From the NCBI RefSeq assembly GCF_030272615.1, contig NC_081408.1, positions 767,967,330 to 768,031,329 of the forward strand: a stretch of DNA of 64,000 nt, written 5' to 3'. Position 1 is the stretch's first letter, and every line of letters starts with the position of its first letter. Below, piece after piece: positions 21,682-34,564 of this stretch. Below the pieces are notes generated by a model, which did no database searches, was not told the DNA's origin, and worked only from the letters and a program-made list of their open reading frames with translations. The translations under genes and the position numbers were made by a program. This stretch comes from Cryptomeria japonica (lineage: Eukaryota > Streptophyta > Pinopsida > Cupressales > Cupressaceae).

Positions 21682-24367
21682 TTACCTGATCAAAAGTGGC
21701 TCTCTTAGCCTGAGTAAATCTTTCCAATGCTTGTTGGTTTGATATTTGTTGTAAGGATTGAAAGTCTTTTGATATGTGCTTAGTGAATACCTTAAGCTTT
21801 CCAGAAGGGCTCCTTCATTTTCAATCTTACACTCCAGGACCAATTTGTGTAAAAAAGTGATTGATTGATCTATAATCCCCTTGTCTATGGATCCCTCCTT
21901 CATCTGGTTTTGAGCAACCATCATCATTAGTTCACTGGGACTCATCTTTGTGATGGTTTTCTTTTCTACTTGAGAACTGTCAATTGACAATAATGATGGG
22001 CCAAAAATTGGCTCCCTGCCAGATTCCCTTGTTTTATCTTTTGATGATTTATCCTTTATAAATTCCTCACTTGCACTAGTGGCTTTGCCACATGGTGCAG
22101 TCTATGTAACTGTCAATTCCTCTATAGGAATAGTATCCTCAACCTGTACATTTGTATCTGGAGGACAATTGTCCTCAATATTAATATCATGTACAATGTT
22201 AGCTTGTTCATTCTTAGTATTGATTGGTATCTTAGTATTTGTCTGTATATTTGTATTTACCGGTGGCTCAATTTTCACTATCCTAATATTTTTCAAAACT
22301 GATGGTGAAGTGCCCATAATCCCTTTTCCTTTTCCTTCAACCGAGGTATCTAAAGTGTTTTTCTTGGTCTCCGATGAAGTAAAGAATCCTCTGTGTTGTC
22401 CCAAAAATTTAATCCATGCTTTCCGAGTTTCCTTTGTTACTTCATTCACTCTCCCTAGCATCAAGATAGTTATCCTATGTTTACTATTGAAGAATTTTCT
22501 ATCTGCCACCTCAATTCTCTTTTCCATTTCATCTGGAACTATAGTAACATAGATAGCTAATAGTTCTTGGATTTTAATGTGTTTAGCCTCTTGCATAGAT
22601 GATAATATTCTAGCAACCAACATGTTATATAACTCAGTCGATATTTGATTTTCTATCTCTATTAAGGCTTTCTTATAGATATCCAAGTATAATAGGGTTG
22701 CTTCTTCTACCTCTCTTTGTTCATCAACCTCTAAGTTTTCACAATAAAATTGAACATTCTTCAACATGCCATCTTTAGTTATTTTATCTACAATTTTTGC
22801 ACAAGTTTTAGGTGGTATGATAGTTACATTACCAGTTTCAAGTGCTAAATCAATGTCACTCTTCTTCTTCCTCTTGACAGTATCGGATGCAACTGTAAGT
22901 GTAGCTTTAGGTGCTTGATTTTGTGCCGGTAGCTTGATTGTGATTTTCCTAATGTGTTGCTTCTTTGCTTCCACCTTAGTTTCTTTCATTTTCTTCCTAA
23001 CAACCCTCTTAAATGCTAATGGTGTGTCATCCTCCGATTCAGATTCTACAGTAAAAGGTTCAGTATGAACTTCCAGATCCTTCCTTTTTCTACTTTTCTT
23101 CGGGACAACATCAATTAGTGCCTTGATTTCCTTTGATACCTTATGTACAAACTTACTTGCTTTTCCTTCCCGTTTCTCCCTTTTCTTCTAGTTGAACTCT
23201 GTTTCAACCTCTTGAGTTTTTTGTTGTGTAGTACCATAAGGATTCTTTGCCTCATCTATTGGTGCATCGATTAGCATTTCTATGTAGGCATTAAGAATAT
23301 GTGCATCCACCTCATAGCCCATTTCCTCAATCCAAATCTTTGGAGGCTTGACTTCTTCCATGAGAGTCTTATCCTTCTTCACCATGAAGCATATGTCGAT
23401 AGAGTATTTTTCTACTATATGCTCAGGTACCCTTACCCTAGACCTCATAGATTTTTGAAATGCCTTGAAATACCCCCATATCTTATCATCTCTTTCACTT
23501 CCTAATGCAACAATTGACTATTTTAATTTTCTTCCTACCAGAATGTCAAAATCCCATTCTCTTACTAGAACCGGGTGTATCATTCAAAAGATATAGCATC
23601 AAGAAGACTAACAAATTCCCATACCAGAAAGTGCCCTTTTCCTCACCTTTAATATTTCCTAAGTTGAAAAACAACTCATCAAGCATCCAACCACATAGAT
23701 CTAGCTTTCCATTATCTCTCATCATTTTATATGCAACCAAAATGCATGAACTAGAAACACAATTTAGTCGATTTGACTGAGTTACCTTATATCCGATAAT
23801 CATGCTACCAAATTTGATGTTTGTGTCGGTGATAGTGCTCATTTTCATGGATCTTTTGTCAGATGTAGCATCAGTGATCTTCCTCATGAAGTCATTTGAA
23901 ACTTTCTTATCTGGATGTTGCCCTACCGATGGCAAACTAGTAATTGCCTAGATGGCTTCCTTAGTGATTTTGTAAGGTTTGTCTAGCCATATGAATTCCC
24001 CATGTATTATGATCAATACATACATGATTATCTCATCCTCAAACTCAGGAATATCTAGAATGTCTGTAAACCCTAGATCTTCAATATGTTTATATGCCAG
24101 TTTGATCTTACCAGATTCTCCCATTAGTTCACTCATATGCATTTCCTTGATTTATGAAGTTCCCAAGTCCTTGATATGATAGTGAATGTATTCCCTAACA
24201 TCCTCTACATACACAACTCCCTCTGGAATGCAAGAAAATGCTCCAACTGAATCTTCCAGGGTAGCCACATGTGGATACTGCCTGAAAATTGGCTCGGAGT
24301 AGTCCTTGACCTCCGCTATAGTTGGGTTTGCAACAAAAATAGGAATAGAAGATGATCTCCCTTCCAT
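21682..24367 (-). pseudogene. Element C long ORF of unknown function (~890 codons)
   Basis: From the ATG at 24365-24367 the minus strand reads one long frame with TGA/TAG/TAA-type breaks at 24152, 23948, 23546, 23188 and 22102 and one frameshift near 23490. Segments in order: an N-terminal region (FVANPTIAEVKDY, IPEGVVYVEDVREYIHY), LGFTDILDIPEFEDEIIMYV, a region with FGSMIIGYKV and LDLCGWMLDELFF, VPEHIVEKYSID with IWIEEMGYEVDAHILNAY, then a basic Lys/Arg-rich linker (near 22870-23190, possibly a nuclear signal), and a helical C-terminus. I recognise no enzymatic motif. Codon-level continuity across several breaks says it was a real protein. It replaces pol in this element. Confidence 0.7.
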
Positions 24368-24757
24368 GTTTCAAGATAAATACCTTTTGTTCGTTCTTGG
24401 TGAAAATCTCCAACAAATTCTTCCAGACGTTGATGAAATTGCTCAAGAAGAAATCTGATTGCCTCTGAATAGCCTCTAATTGCGCTAAGTTGCTTTGAAT
24501 TGCTCTAATATCACTCTCAATGCAAGGTGATTAACAATGAAGTGTATTCGACCTTTTATTCTTTTAGAAAAACCCTAATCTTCCATTGACATAAATGACT
24601 GTCGGTGAAAGATACTGGATCTCACTCAGAACATATATATGCTGGATAATCCTCTTGAATATCTGGAACATTTTGCAAAACCTTTTCCCAAGGCATATGC
24701 AACATCTTCATGAGTTTTTCCTACCCCTAAGGCATTTGCCTTAGTTACCGGATGAGC

Positions 24758-25353
24758 TCATTGTCGGTGCAGGAGCATCCTCTTATGTTGGATAAGTAAC
24801 CGGGACATTCCCATCTGATGATTGTTCTTCAGTCTTCCTAACCCATCTCTGAGTATGATCATTTTGGATTTCACTAACCTTTTCTTTCCCTTTTTCATTT
24901 GATCCTCCATTACTAACTGGTGGATTTCTGCTTCTACAGAAGTTAGCAATATGTCCAACTTCATTACATGCATAACATGTAATATTGTTCTTTTGAATTA
25001 CTTTGCTAAAATTGGTGAAATTTCTTGACCTGCACTGATTATCCATATGTCCAAATTTTCCACAAGCATAGCATTTAACATTGATTCTACAATCTTCTAT
25101 CTTATGACCAATTTTATTGTATTTAGAACATTTACCCAAGAGCAGAATCAGGGTTCTGATTTGCTATGTTTCTACATTGCCTACCCATGTGACCAAATCT
25201 ATTGCAAACAAAACATCTACCATTGAATTTATAAGCATTAAATTGTCTTACCAGTGCTTTATGGTTTTGATCTTCATTAGCAATACCAGAACTCTGTCCT
25301 TGCTCAAATCCAAGTCCACTGGAATCTCCAATTTGCCTTTGTTTCTTCAACAA
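24758..25353 (-). pseudogene. Element C Gag-like zinc-knuckle region
   Basis: Two overlapping frames, joined by a one-base shift near 25135, carry a row of zinc knuckles: CFVCNRFGHMGRQC, a degenerate CSKYNKIGHKIEDC (second Cys lost), CYACGKFGHMDNQC and CYACNEVGHIANFC. Spacing between knuckles is about 25-45 residues. Upstream of the first is SSGLGFEQGQSS. Such knuckles bind nucleic acid and package element RNA. Three or four in a row is more than the single knuckle of a usual Copia Gag. The 24368-24757 gap to the long ORF is non-coding. Confidence 0.8.
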
Positions 25354-25451
25354 CTCATCACGTTGTGCTGAGCTGATCTTGAATTTTTATTTGTACTCAC
25401 TTGCAACAGTTAAATATTCTCTTAGTATTATCATTTGTCTTTCTCATTACT

Positions 25452-25862
25452 CTAGGATTGTACCAAATCAGTTCTCAATATATCATTTTCATGAACCAAC
25501 CTACCACATTCTTCAAACTTGTTCTTTAGGGATGCAACAAGATTTTCTTCCTTTTTCTTTTTGTCCTCAATCTCCTTAGACATCCTCATAATTATAACTT
25601 GCATTTCATTTTTCATAACCATGTTCTCTTGACTCAATTTCTGACATTGTTCCTTAAGTGCATTTTTCTCTTCATCATCCTGATTTTGCAAACATTCCTT
25701 CCTTCTAGCTTGTACATATGATAGCCTCTCTTCTAGGACAAGAATGAATTCCTTAGTAGAATTAAATTCATCTTGTAGCTTTAAGTTCTTTAACCTTTCA
25801 ACATCATAATCTTCAAGTGTCATCTCAAGCTGCTTCTCCAAAGTCATGTTCAATGATTCCAA
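25452..25862 (-). pseudogene. Element C Gag-like coiled-coil region
   Basis: A 136-residue open frame, almost all helical and rich in Glu, Lys and Leu in heptads (SLNMTLEKQLEMTLEDYD, KNALKEQCQKLSQEN, EIEDKKKKEENLVASLK). It lies directly inside the 5' LTR and before the zinc knuckles, separated from them by a frameshifted stretch (25354-25451). The coiled-coil plus zinc-knuckle order matches element F. It probably forms the assembly part of a Gag-like protein. Confidence 0.7.
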
Positions 25863-25907
25863 TTTCAGGATCTTCCTCGAGTTGTTAAACTTCCTCTAAG
25901 GTGCAAG

Positions 25908-25919
25908 GCTCTGATACCA
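25908..25919 (-). promoter_or_regulatory. Element C primer-binding site
   Basis: Minus-strand TGGTATCAGAGC two bases inside the 5' LTR at 25922, identical to the Copia-B site (initiator Met tRNA). Confidence 0.93.
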
Positions 25920-25921
25920 AT

Positions 25922-26863
25922 TGTTGTAAACCAATAACACTGAGAGGGGAGGGGGGTGAATCAATGTTATATCAGAATAGTATATTTTAGCCTTAACAAA
26001 ACATTCATACACCAATTGGTATACCAGTACATACATAGTAGAAATAAGTAGAGAAACCAACAAGCCAAACATATAAATGAGAACCATAACACACAAATTT
26101 ATATATGGAAAACCTCAAAGAGGAAAAACCACGGTGGGATTTGTGATCCACAATATCAATCCATTGGCCATATGAAGATATATTACAAAATATGATGGGC
26201 CTGCACTTGTAGGAAGGCTTACAACCTAGAGCATACTGCTCAATCACAATAGAAGCCTCATTGACTACATAAAATTTTAGACAACAATCTAGAGAAGTAT
26301 GAACTCCTAAGATAGCATCTTCTATGCCAGAATACAACTCTATTTTAAGCTCTGTTTGTTCCAGTTGAAACCCTAAACCCCTTTACCGGAATAACCCTTA
26401 CAATAAATTCCTCACATACATAATCTTTTTAATATATTTCGCATTACATTACATTCACATCATCATAATCTCCTATCTCATGTCTATCTCCTTATATCAA
26501 AATGATCTAATCAAACTGCCCTATATACCCTATACAAATTTATGCCTTATGTCGGCTTACAAGTATATATACAATATCATATTACATGTTGGCCAAATAA
26601 CATAAATGTATAAACATTAAAACAAATTGTCGATGCTAGATCCAAGATATGTCAGCCTCCAATACTGACAACCTTTACTATACCATGTCACCCTGCATTG
26701 TCGGTGACCAAAGAAGTCTTATGTCTTGCTGGTATCGGTGTCGGTGCCAGTGTAGAATCTTTGAAGTGCTTGTCGGTACACCATATGAAGACGGAACACA
26801 AAAATCATGTTACCACCAATGACAACATAGTGAAACCAACCAATAGAGTGTCAATTTCCAACA
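25922..26863 (-). repeat. Element C 5' LTR
   Basis: Starts TGTTGTAAACC, ends TTTCCAACA, 942 bp; pairs with the split LTR at 18460-20909. Contains GAAACCCTAAACCCC near 26368. Confidence 0.93.
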
Positions 26864-26868
26864 CCCAC

Positions 26869-26945
26869 AACAAAAGCCATGTAAAAATATTGGGTAGGAG
26901 CAGGATGAGCGGGAGCATTCAAATCCATCTTTTTAACCACCTATC
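26869..26945 (-). pseudogene. LINE-like ORF1 remnant, N-terminal end
   Basis: On the minus strand MDLNAPAHPAPTQYFYMAFV reads up to the element C insertion point and continues at 18454. It is the apparent start of the LINE ORF1-like remnant at 17100-18454. Bases 26946-27794 hold no recognised gene. Confidence 0.4.
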
Positions 26946-27794
26946 CTCATTATTCCTTGTTCTTTGTATATGATCCAAAAATAAAGACCATTTATATATC
27001 ATTTTACATTTCAAGTTCTGAAGCAAAAAATATCCACTCATTAGATCTAATCAAAATGTAATGTTTGTTTAAGTTGTTTCTCAATCAAATGCTTAGTAGA
27101 CCTATATTTTCAAAGATGTGACCAATGCTTCTCTCTCTAAGTGGTTTATTTCTCTTACCTTTATATCTTCATCTCTTTGAACCATCCTTTTTTATGTCTT
27201 CCTCTTTTTAAATGAGTATTAGCTCACACAACATACTTAAAGAGAGATTTGATAAACTAAATATACGAATTTTATTGATTCAAGGTAATATCATATTACA
27301 AATTGAAATTTATAAAATTACACGAAGGATAAAATCCTCAAGAAATTACAATACATCACAACTTCAATCCTCTTCCTTTCAGTGTCCTCTATCTCATTTA
27401 TAGATTCAAATTTAACATGATTTCTACCTTCCCTCCTCTTTCATAACCTACAACTCTTCACTATCTCCTTGTGCTTTGGAAATACCAAAAATATGTCATA
27501 ATTGTCCTTAGACACCTCCTTGCATTTTGTGGAACTTGAGGAGATAATTTTTAAATGTGAGCACTCAAAAGAGCTTATTTTTCAAAATCTATATTATTGA
27601 AAGTGCTCTACATCCCTAATTAATTCATTCAATTTCCTCAAATTTTAGGGCTTCATTTCATTTTTTGAAGCCTTAAAATTCCAAGATGATCAAATAGATT
27701 GAGTTTATTCTTCATTCTATACCAAAATTATTTCTAATCTCCTTTTCATTCCATGTATATATCCCTAATTGTGTCTTTACTATTCTCAATCATG

Positions 27795-28215
27795 TTAGAG
27801 TCCTCCTTGCCACAATCCATGAGATATTTTGAAGATTATTATACACTCATTTCCAAATTTGAATTCTATATCCTTGTATTGAGTGGGATCATATATTAAG
27901 TATAGCCCAAATATCCTATTCTCTTTTTTCAATAATAATCCACACTTCTCTATTGCATGGAGATAATCCATAGTCAATCACAAATTGAGACCAATTATTA
28001 GATTAAAAAACGACCGAGACCCCTACCTTTTTCATGATCAATATAATGTTGGGTAGACTCTTTCCATATGAATTTGAGTTTTGTTTCAAGAGTAAAATTA
28101 ATATCTTTTACCTCATGTAAGAAAATGAAATATTTGTGCTTGTTGAGATTTAAGTATCTCCTAACAATGTATTTCCTATTAGTAGATTCAAGTCCCCTCA
28201 TGTTCTAGTTAGTGC
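27795..28215 (-). pseudogene. LINE endonuclease N-terminus (broken)
   Basis: Minus-strand frames give RGLESTNRKYIVRRYLNLNK, then FIFLHEVKD and NHEKGRGLGRFL-like sequence, matching the start of the plant L1-type apurinic endonuclease (N-x-RGL, then LQE-x-K). The catalytic Gln of LQE is His here. A second short frame (27795-27977) follows. No RT domain is visible downstream, so it is a 3'-truncated or decayed copy. Since ORF1-like sequence lies on its 3' side, this is probably a different LINE copy from the one at 17100-18454. Confidence 0.55.
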
Positions 28216-28397
28216 AATTAAATACCATCAACAATTAATATTAAAAATGCATCCTTAGGATTCCTAAATCTATCAAAGAATTTAGGAAATGTATCGTCCC
28301 TACCTTTTCTCTTAGATAAGTTCTCAACTTCTTCTTTACTTTGTGTTCTCTTTTCCTTTTCTATTTTTATCTGCCTATTTACTAAAGGGAGAGTTCC

Positions 28398-28670
28398 CTA
28401 TTCCCTTGGAAAATCATTCTCACTAAAAAAGGGAGAGGCTTCTAAATTAGGATGTGTACTCCGCTTTGTGATCTCCTCATTAGACAAAGAACCTACAACC
28501 CCTATTAGTTGCTCCCTTTTATTTGATATTCTCATATCATCTTCATTAATACTCCTCTGATTGAATTTTTCTAAGATTAACAATTGCACATTTTTGTTTT
28601 GTCGAGGATTACAAGCGAGTAAAGATAGCATAATAGGATTATTGACATTATTATGATTCTTAGGTTTCAT
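28398..28670 (-). pseudogene. Possible C-terminal tail of a LINE ORF1
   Basis: A 90-residue polar frame just upstream of the LINE endonuclease on the same strand, in the place of the linker between ORF1 and endonuclease. It has no motif of its own, so the assignment is by position only. Bases 28671-29145 hold nothing recognised. Confidence 0.3.
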
Positions 28671-29150
28671 AGCTAATCTACAGTAGTCTTAAGGGTCATT
28701 TTTTATTTTTATTTTGTTTTCCCAAAGTTTTTGACTTGTGTCCTTTCATTTTGATTTTGCATCTCCTTTTCAAAGATAAATTGTTGTTTGAAATAGTAAA
28801 TCATGCACCAAAATATGTCAAGGTACCCCTTGGCAATTAAATAGAGTTCTTGAGAGTTTTGGAGAGTCATGGAAGGGTACGCTCAAAACTGTTGAGAAAG
28901 GTGGAGTCAATACTTGGTACCTAAAACCACCCAAAACAACAAGGATACCTATGCATGCATGTATAGATATATGATATTGAAATACATATAATTTCCAATG
29001 GGGTTAGAATACCACATAATATTAATTAGTTGCATTAGAATGACTGAATGAAATGCATTATCATCTAATTTAAACATCGTGCCTATACCTCAAACCATAG
29101 TAAATTAACTCATGACATTTATCCATTTTAAAATAAATGTAAATACCAAT

Positions 29151-29919
29151 TATATACAGTGAAAATGTGACAATAGAAAGCTATTATAAAACCATAAAAG
29201 ATCCAACCACAAACAATCCCTAGTTCTACAATAAAGATTCACCATATACTAATGAAGAAACCTTGAACATGCAAATCAACGAAATTAAATGATTATACTA
29301 TTCACATATTCAATAGGGTTTGATCTCCATTGTCTCTTATCTCCATTGATGTTGCTTATTATGATTGCTTTTAGATTTTTTATCTACAGAAGAGCTCAAC
29401 AAAGAGTGAATTATGATTGTCTAGATGATTGATTGCTTGATTGCTTGAGTGATTAAAATGCTTGAATAGATAACTTGAATAAGGTTATGAAAGGATGAGA
29501 GTGTCCTCTTATATAGAAGACACCTTAGGAAATAGAGGGATAAGATTAAGAGGTGAAAGGATAAATGGTCGGCTAGGATTAAAGGGTAGGTGGATAAATT
29601 AATAAAATAATGGAGAGTAGTTAAGATAAATGTCATGTGTCATTGGGAGAAAAAGCTAATGAATGAATTAATTAAATAAAGATCTATTTAATTAATAGAC
29701 TGAGTGGGACCAATTAAATAAATAAAATAATTTTTAATCTAAGGAAGGATAATTTAAATAAATAAATAAAATTGTTTAAATATGGAAAGATTAGAAGAGG
29801 ATAAATCAATTAATTCAATAAATAAAAATATATTTAATTAATAGAATGCTTAAGATAAAATAATTAAATAAATAAAAATATTTATTTAGTTAGGATAGGA
29901 CAATTTTTAGGTGTCTACA
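29151..29919 (-). repeat. Element D 3' LTR
   Basis: Starts TATATACAGTG (first TG decayed to TA) and ends TAGGTGTCTACA. It pairs with 56429-57218. Minus-strand TCTATATAAGAGG near 29504-29516 is the likely TATA box. The plus-strand right half is a ladder of AATTAAATAAA/TTTATTTAATT palindromes. Confidence 0.9.
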
Positions 29920-29934
29920 TTTTTCCCCTCTCTT
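29920..29934 (-). promoter_or_regulatory. Element D polypurine tract
   Basis: Minus-strand GAAGAGAGGGGAAAA directly before the LTR start TGTAGACACC. Bases 29935-30313 match the sequence upstream of the PMD exon 1 in element E (including the CTCGAGAGATTGG block near 30022) and hold no other gene. Confidence 0.8.
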
Positions 29935-30313
29935 CTCAACAATGCAACTTGTTGCAGTGGCTCAAAGAAGATAAGATGAACTAATACAAAGTTTTCCAAG
30001 ATACGAGAGTGGTATTCCCCCTCGAGAGATTGGGTGAAAGATTCTAATAAAAAGTGTAGACAATATCTCAATAAGAAAGTAAGGGTAGAAAGGGATAAAG
30101 ATAAGGTGACAGGATGACACAGTTGAAAATGAGACTCGAAAGGGCTCAACGGGTAAGAAAACGAGAGCGAGAGGTGAGCACAACTAACTAGGGATTACAC
30201 AACCTATATAGAGAGACCATGGGGGGAAATTTCCTTATTTTCATCCACAAAAATTGAGAGATCAAAGCACGAAGCATTCAAAGCTTAAAAGAGTAGTCAG
30301 CAGTCAAGAGACC

Positions 30314-33107
30314 ATGGTAGTGAGATTGCATCACTTCGATCGAGTTTGATGCTTCGAGCGGCTTGCAGACATGGGAGAGCTGTTATGTACTCCAAACTTG
30401 ATTGTATATTTTTCATTTATGATATATTTATTAATATACAAAGTTAGGTTAATAAAAAATGTGGAATTAATTCTTAGGGCTTGGAACACATACATGTTGA
30501 TTTAGGGCACGTCTATTATGTGACAATGCGTATAGGTCTGATAAAACTAGGTTTATCATTGTAATTGCGTCTAGGTTTAGTATTTCCATGTTTGTGATAT
30601 TATGTCACGCCTAGGTTATATGGTTGCATGTGTGTAGAATAGTGTTGCATCTACGTTTAAAAATGTGTCTATGTAGGTTAAAATTGTTTGTACAATAAAA
30701 AGGCACATAGGCAGGGCCTTAGCGCATTTACGTCCAAGAAAGTTGAAATCGACAGTTTTGTGATAGACATACATTGTCAATTGGATAAACTATCAAGAGG
30801 ACACACTCAGACATGTGCCTCAAATAGGATAGGATAAGATTAGGGCTAGAATCAACAACCATTTGATTAACATATATAGCCAATTGGATAAACTATTGAG
30901 AGGATACACTCAAATAGGTGTCCCTAGGAAAATAAGATGCTAAGAAAATCTAAGATAAGTTGTCAAATTGATAAAATATAGTGAGTGCTCTAGCAAAATA
31001 GGATCAAGTGCAATGTGATAAACATATATTCTAATAGGATGAATTCCATGTAATAAACATGTGCATTGGGATAGATCCTGATGAGCAACACCATGTGATA
31101 AACATAGGCACCACTAGGATAGGATAGGATAAGCAACACTACTTGGTAGACATGAGTACTACTAGGACTAATGTGATTGACTTGGTTGATTGCAAGAGTA
31201 TCTAGCTCAGTTGGAGTCATGAGAGAGATTTCCTATGAATCAGTGGTTGCGACCATAGCTAACAAATAATGAGCATGCAACCATAGATGCCATGGGATTG
31301 AGACATATTATGTTCATGCCTGAGATTAAAGCAAACATGAGATTATTGACTACTCTTGCAGAGAGATGGCACTTTGAGACTTGCATGTTTCATTTACTAA
31401 TTGATGAGATGTTAGTCACTTTGGAGGATGTTCACATGATATTGAGTATTTCGATCATAGATGAGCTAGTCATATATGACCGAGAGGGTGATGTGGTTGC
31501 TCTGCAACGGGTGTTCAAGGATATAGAGCTTGAGATCAGAGGTGGACATCTGAGTTGGGAGACCATGTATACGAGTGGATAGGTACTATTGTCAGTGGTT
31601 GGAGGGGTGATCAATGGGTTCTTATGTCCAAACATGGTTACTCATGGATTATCTATTGGACGAGGTAGAAAATTAGAGATGCTCATAACATATTAGACCA
31701 GATTTACGTGGGGATTGTGTGTTTTGGTGCATTTATACCATGAGTTACATCAATTTGTATACCTTAGGGGTTGAAAACTTGAGTATGGGGTGACATTATT
31801 TTAGGTGTGGGCTTATGGGCACATAGTTGTGATTGGGCTAGTGCATCATAGCTTCAGAGGACATGGGCAATCATATGTACATACTTATTCTATGATGTCT
31901 TCTTAGCCATGACTTGGGAAGCTATAGTATTGGGGGTGAGTGATTGACGATATTGACAGTGTGATATGGTGACCTTATTTACATTGTGAGGCATTGATAG
32001 AGGATGACACTAAGCTACCATTTTGTTTTAGGACCATGTATCTGATCGGGTGGACACCCTATATTTTGGATAGACAACTAGTAGATAGGGTATCCAAGCA
32101 GTTTGGTAGGGTCCAATAGATGTCATCTGAGGAGATTGCTCGGACAGTGTGAGAGAAGGGAAAATAGGGTTTGATTTTATCTTTTGATGTTGCTTTGGCC
32201 GAGTTTTAGTGATTGGTACCTAAGGCATTGGATTTATTGCTAGATGTGGCAGACGTAAGCATGACGACATATTATGAGGCCTATTTTCTTGCACATTTGT
32301 TTCCATGAATTACAAGGCTAGGTTAGCCAGTTCCAGGTTTGGATGATGATGATGATGTTGAGGATGGTGGAGGTAGGAGAAGGAAATGAAGGAGAGGGGG
32401 AGTAAGGAGATTATTTTAGAGACAAAGGGAGGGGGAGATGGAGGATACAAAGTGGAGGGATAGGGCAGACCATCAAGACTACCTAGAGGGAGAGGGGGAC
32501 AACCAGTGTAGATTGAAACACAGGAACTGGGATAGATGCATGGACAAGTATAGGATGTCCCTATGTAGGAGAGAGATGAGGGTATGCCTGAGGCAGTAGG
32601 AAAAGGGGATGAGGAGGAGGATGAGCTTCTTATGCTTCGAGAGATCACATAGGGCCATACATATGGGATTGATGATCTTGAGAGGGAGGTAGCTTGGTTG
32701 AGGTGGGAGATACAAGAGGTTATAGATGAGAGAAAAAGCTATTGAGCAGTGGACAACCACCAAGGAGACTATTAGGATAGCATAGGCAGCGCAACTAGGT
32801 GAATTAGCATCATGCTACACCTTTTGCATTAGGATCAGGGAGGAGATAGAGTATTGGAGGAACCTTTATGAGAGTGCAATTCTTGCTCATCTCCAAGTAG
32901 GTAGATATAGATGGGCATCTCGATCTACGACCACCACTACCACCACCAAGGTCCATGGGAGGAGGGAAATGAGATTATCAAGGGGTCAGGCCTTTGGGTG
33001 CTCAGATTCCATCGAGGCCTACTGGCTCTAAGAGAGGGAGTTCATCATAACTCTCTTGGGTCCCTTTTGTATCAATTTCGTATGATGATATAGACACCTT
33101 GGGTGAT
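30314..33107 (+). pseudogene. Element D antisense PMD gene (decayed)
   Basis: Runs opposite to D's gag-pol. A first exon like that of element E starts at the ATG at 30314 and ends near 30382 at a weakened donor. An intron of about 800 bases follows, with relics of the CGTCTGTGT motif array (30490-30730) and of the hairpin repeats (30990-31170). Exon 2 starts near 31191. The clearest part (31292-31582) has GLRHIMFMPEIKANM, ERWHFETCMFHL and MLVTLEDVHMILSI, the plant mobile domain pattern. Homology to the E copy continues in frame with many stops through a coiled-coil C-terminus to about 33107. Confidence 0.75.
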
Positions 33108-33109
33108 TG

Positions 33110-34560
33110 TATCCATATGGTTTCTTTCTAACGTTGTTGTGTCATAACACTTGATTTTTAATATATATATATCTTATGTGATGCAGTTACTTTATGATGT
33201 CCATGATGCTTATCTATATGCTTTATGATAATGATGCAATTTATATTCTATGATGCTTATGTAATGTAAATGATCCTATGATGCTTATATGATGTTGATG
33301 CCATGATTATGAGATGTAATATGATGCTTATCTTATGTGATGGTTATGGTGCATTTTATGCTCCAATATGTAGTGATGTAAATGTTCTATGCTATAATGA
33401 TGTATGATGGATGCATATGTGTGGTTTATAATGCTTATATGATGTACTGACAAGTGGTGTCTATAGGATGTGATGCAATATATAATATGTATGATGCATA
33501 CTAACATGTGGTGATGCAGATGAGACTACATGAATGCAAATATTTTTGGTGTGTCATTATACTCAGTCATGTAATTTTGGACTACACAGACACAAGACGA
33601 AACAATGGAGGACAAGAAAAAAAAGGCGGATGGAATATAGAATATAGGAAGGTGAAATGGCCTTCTTGTGCTTTATCAATATTGAAAATGAATTGTGACC
33701 ATCCAGATATAGGTTCGACCTAGATAGTCATCATATCATTTGCAAGGAGATCATATAGTCGCAAACAAAGAATACCCCAATTCACACTAGAGCCATAATG
33801 TCCTCATATACTTGGACCAACTATAGAATTACTAAGAGACAATTTAAAACCAAAAAAATAGATGAACATGCCCCATCCTCACTATTCTAGTCAACGACAT
33901 CGTGGAGATAGAATCTCTAGTCAGAGACATCCCAAAAAAGCTAAAAGTCATGTCACCACAAAAGATCAAATAAAAAATAAAATAAAAGACTTGACACCAA
34001 CATAAATTGAAGTCCTTAAGTTATTAGTGTATCTATCCACATATGTTAACATGTTCAATCTGGTCACAATGTTGTTATCCTAATATAAGACTGATAATAC
34101 TGAAAAACCTTGTTGTAGTCAAAGTCTACTGAAAGATTGATTTGTTGAAAGCACACTACTGCTTGTGTCTCATTTGAAACTGACTTCATGAAACTAATAC
34201 TTTATTGCGGAGAAGAATGGAAACTTCATTATGGATTGATGATGTAAGATATTTTTAATTACAGATTGTGCATGGAAAGAAGGAAATGAAAATATGATTC
34301 TCCTCGAAACATGTGATGCCAAGTTTTCACTCTCATCATTAGGTTTGGGATCTTCCCTAGTTAAAGTTAGAACCTGACTTATTATGGGCAGAAGGAAAAG
34401 GGTGGAAAGGGGTTTATAATGGATGGTGAACCAATATTAGGTAGATAAATAACAAGTTATGATGGGGATAGACAAGTTTATTATGGAGTGCTAGGATATG
34501 AATGCGTGGAAAGTGAAAGGGCGAAACTGAATCCTGAAGGAAGGAAGAGAAAAGTCTTTA
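33110..34560 (-). other. Element D 3' non-coding block
   Basis: It has no gene. 33120-33500 is rich in ATGATGCTTATATGATG-like low-complexity sequence. 33880-33935 has a duplicated CTAGTCA-x-GACATC block found also in element E. 34190-34480 has several TTTATTATGG-like runs that match the AATAAA array of element E on the opposite strand. Confidence 0.6.
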
Positions 34561-34564
34561 CACT

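Larger units (their letters stand above)
18460..26863 (-). mobile_element. Element C: non-autonomous LTR retrotransposon, TSD CCCAC
   Basis: LTRs at 18460-20909 (which contains a nested solo LTR) and 25922-26863 flank a 5.0-kb minus-strand interior. CCCAC flanks both ends (18455-18459 and 26864-26868). The initiator-Met primer-binding site and polypurine tract are in place. The interior encodes a coiled-coil plus zinc-knuckle Gag-like ORF and a ~890-codon ORF of unknown function. I find no protease, integrase, RT or RNase H, so it must depend on another element, plausibly a Copia given its primer site and LTR ends. Confidence 0.93.

Noticed and set aside
32310-32763. Ser/Pro-rich minus-strand ORFs in element D
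   Set aside because: They lie opposite the decayed PMD C-terminus, whose homology to element E is on the plus strand.
33120-33500. ATGATG-rich stretch as a coding repeat
   Set aside because: Stops in all frames and a counterpart low-complexity stretch in element E (49290-49560); simple sequence, not a gene.
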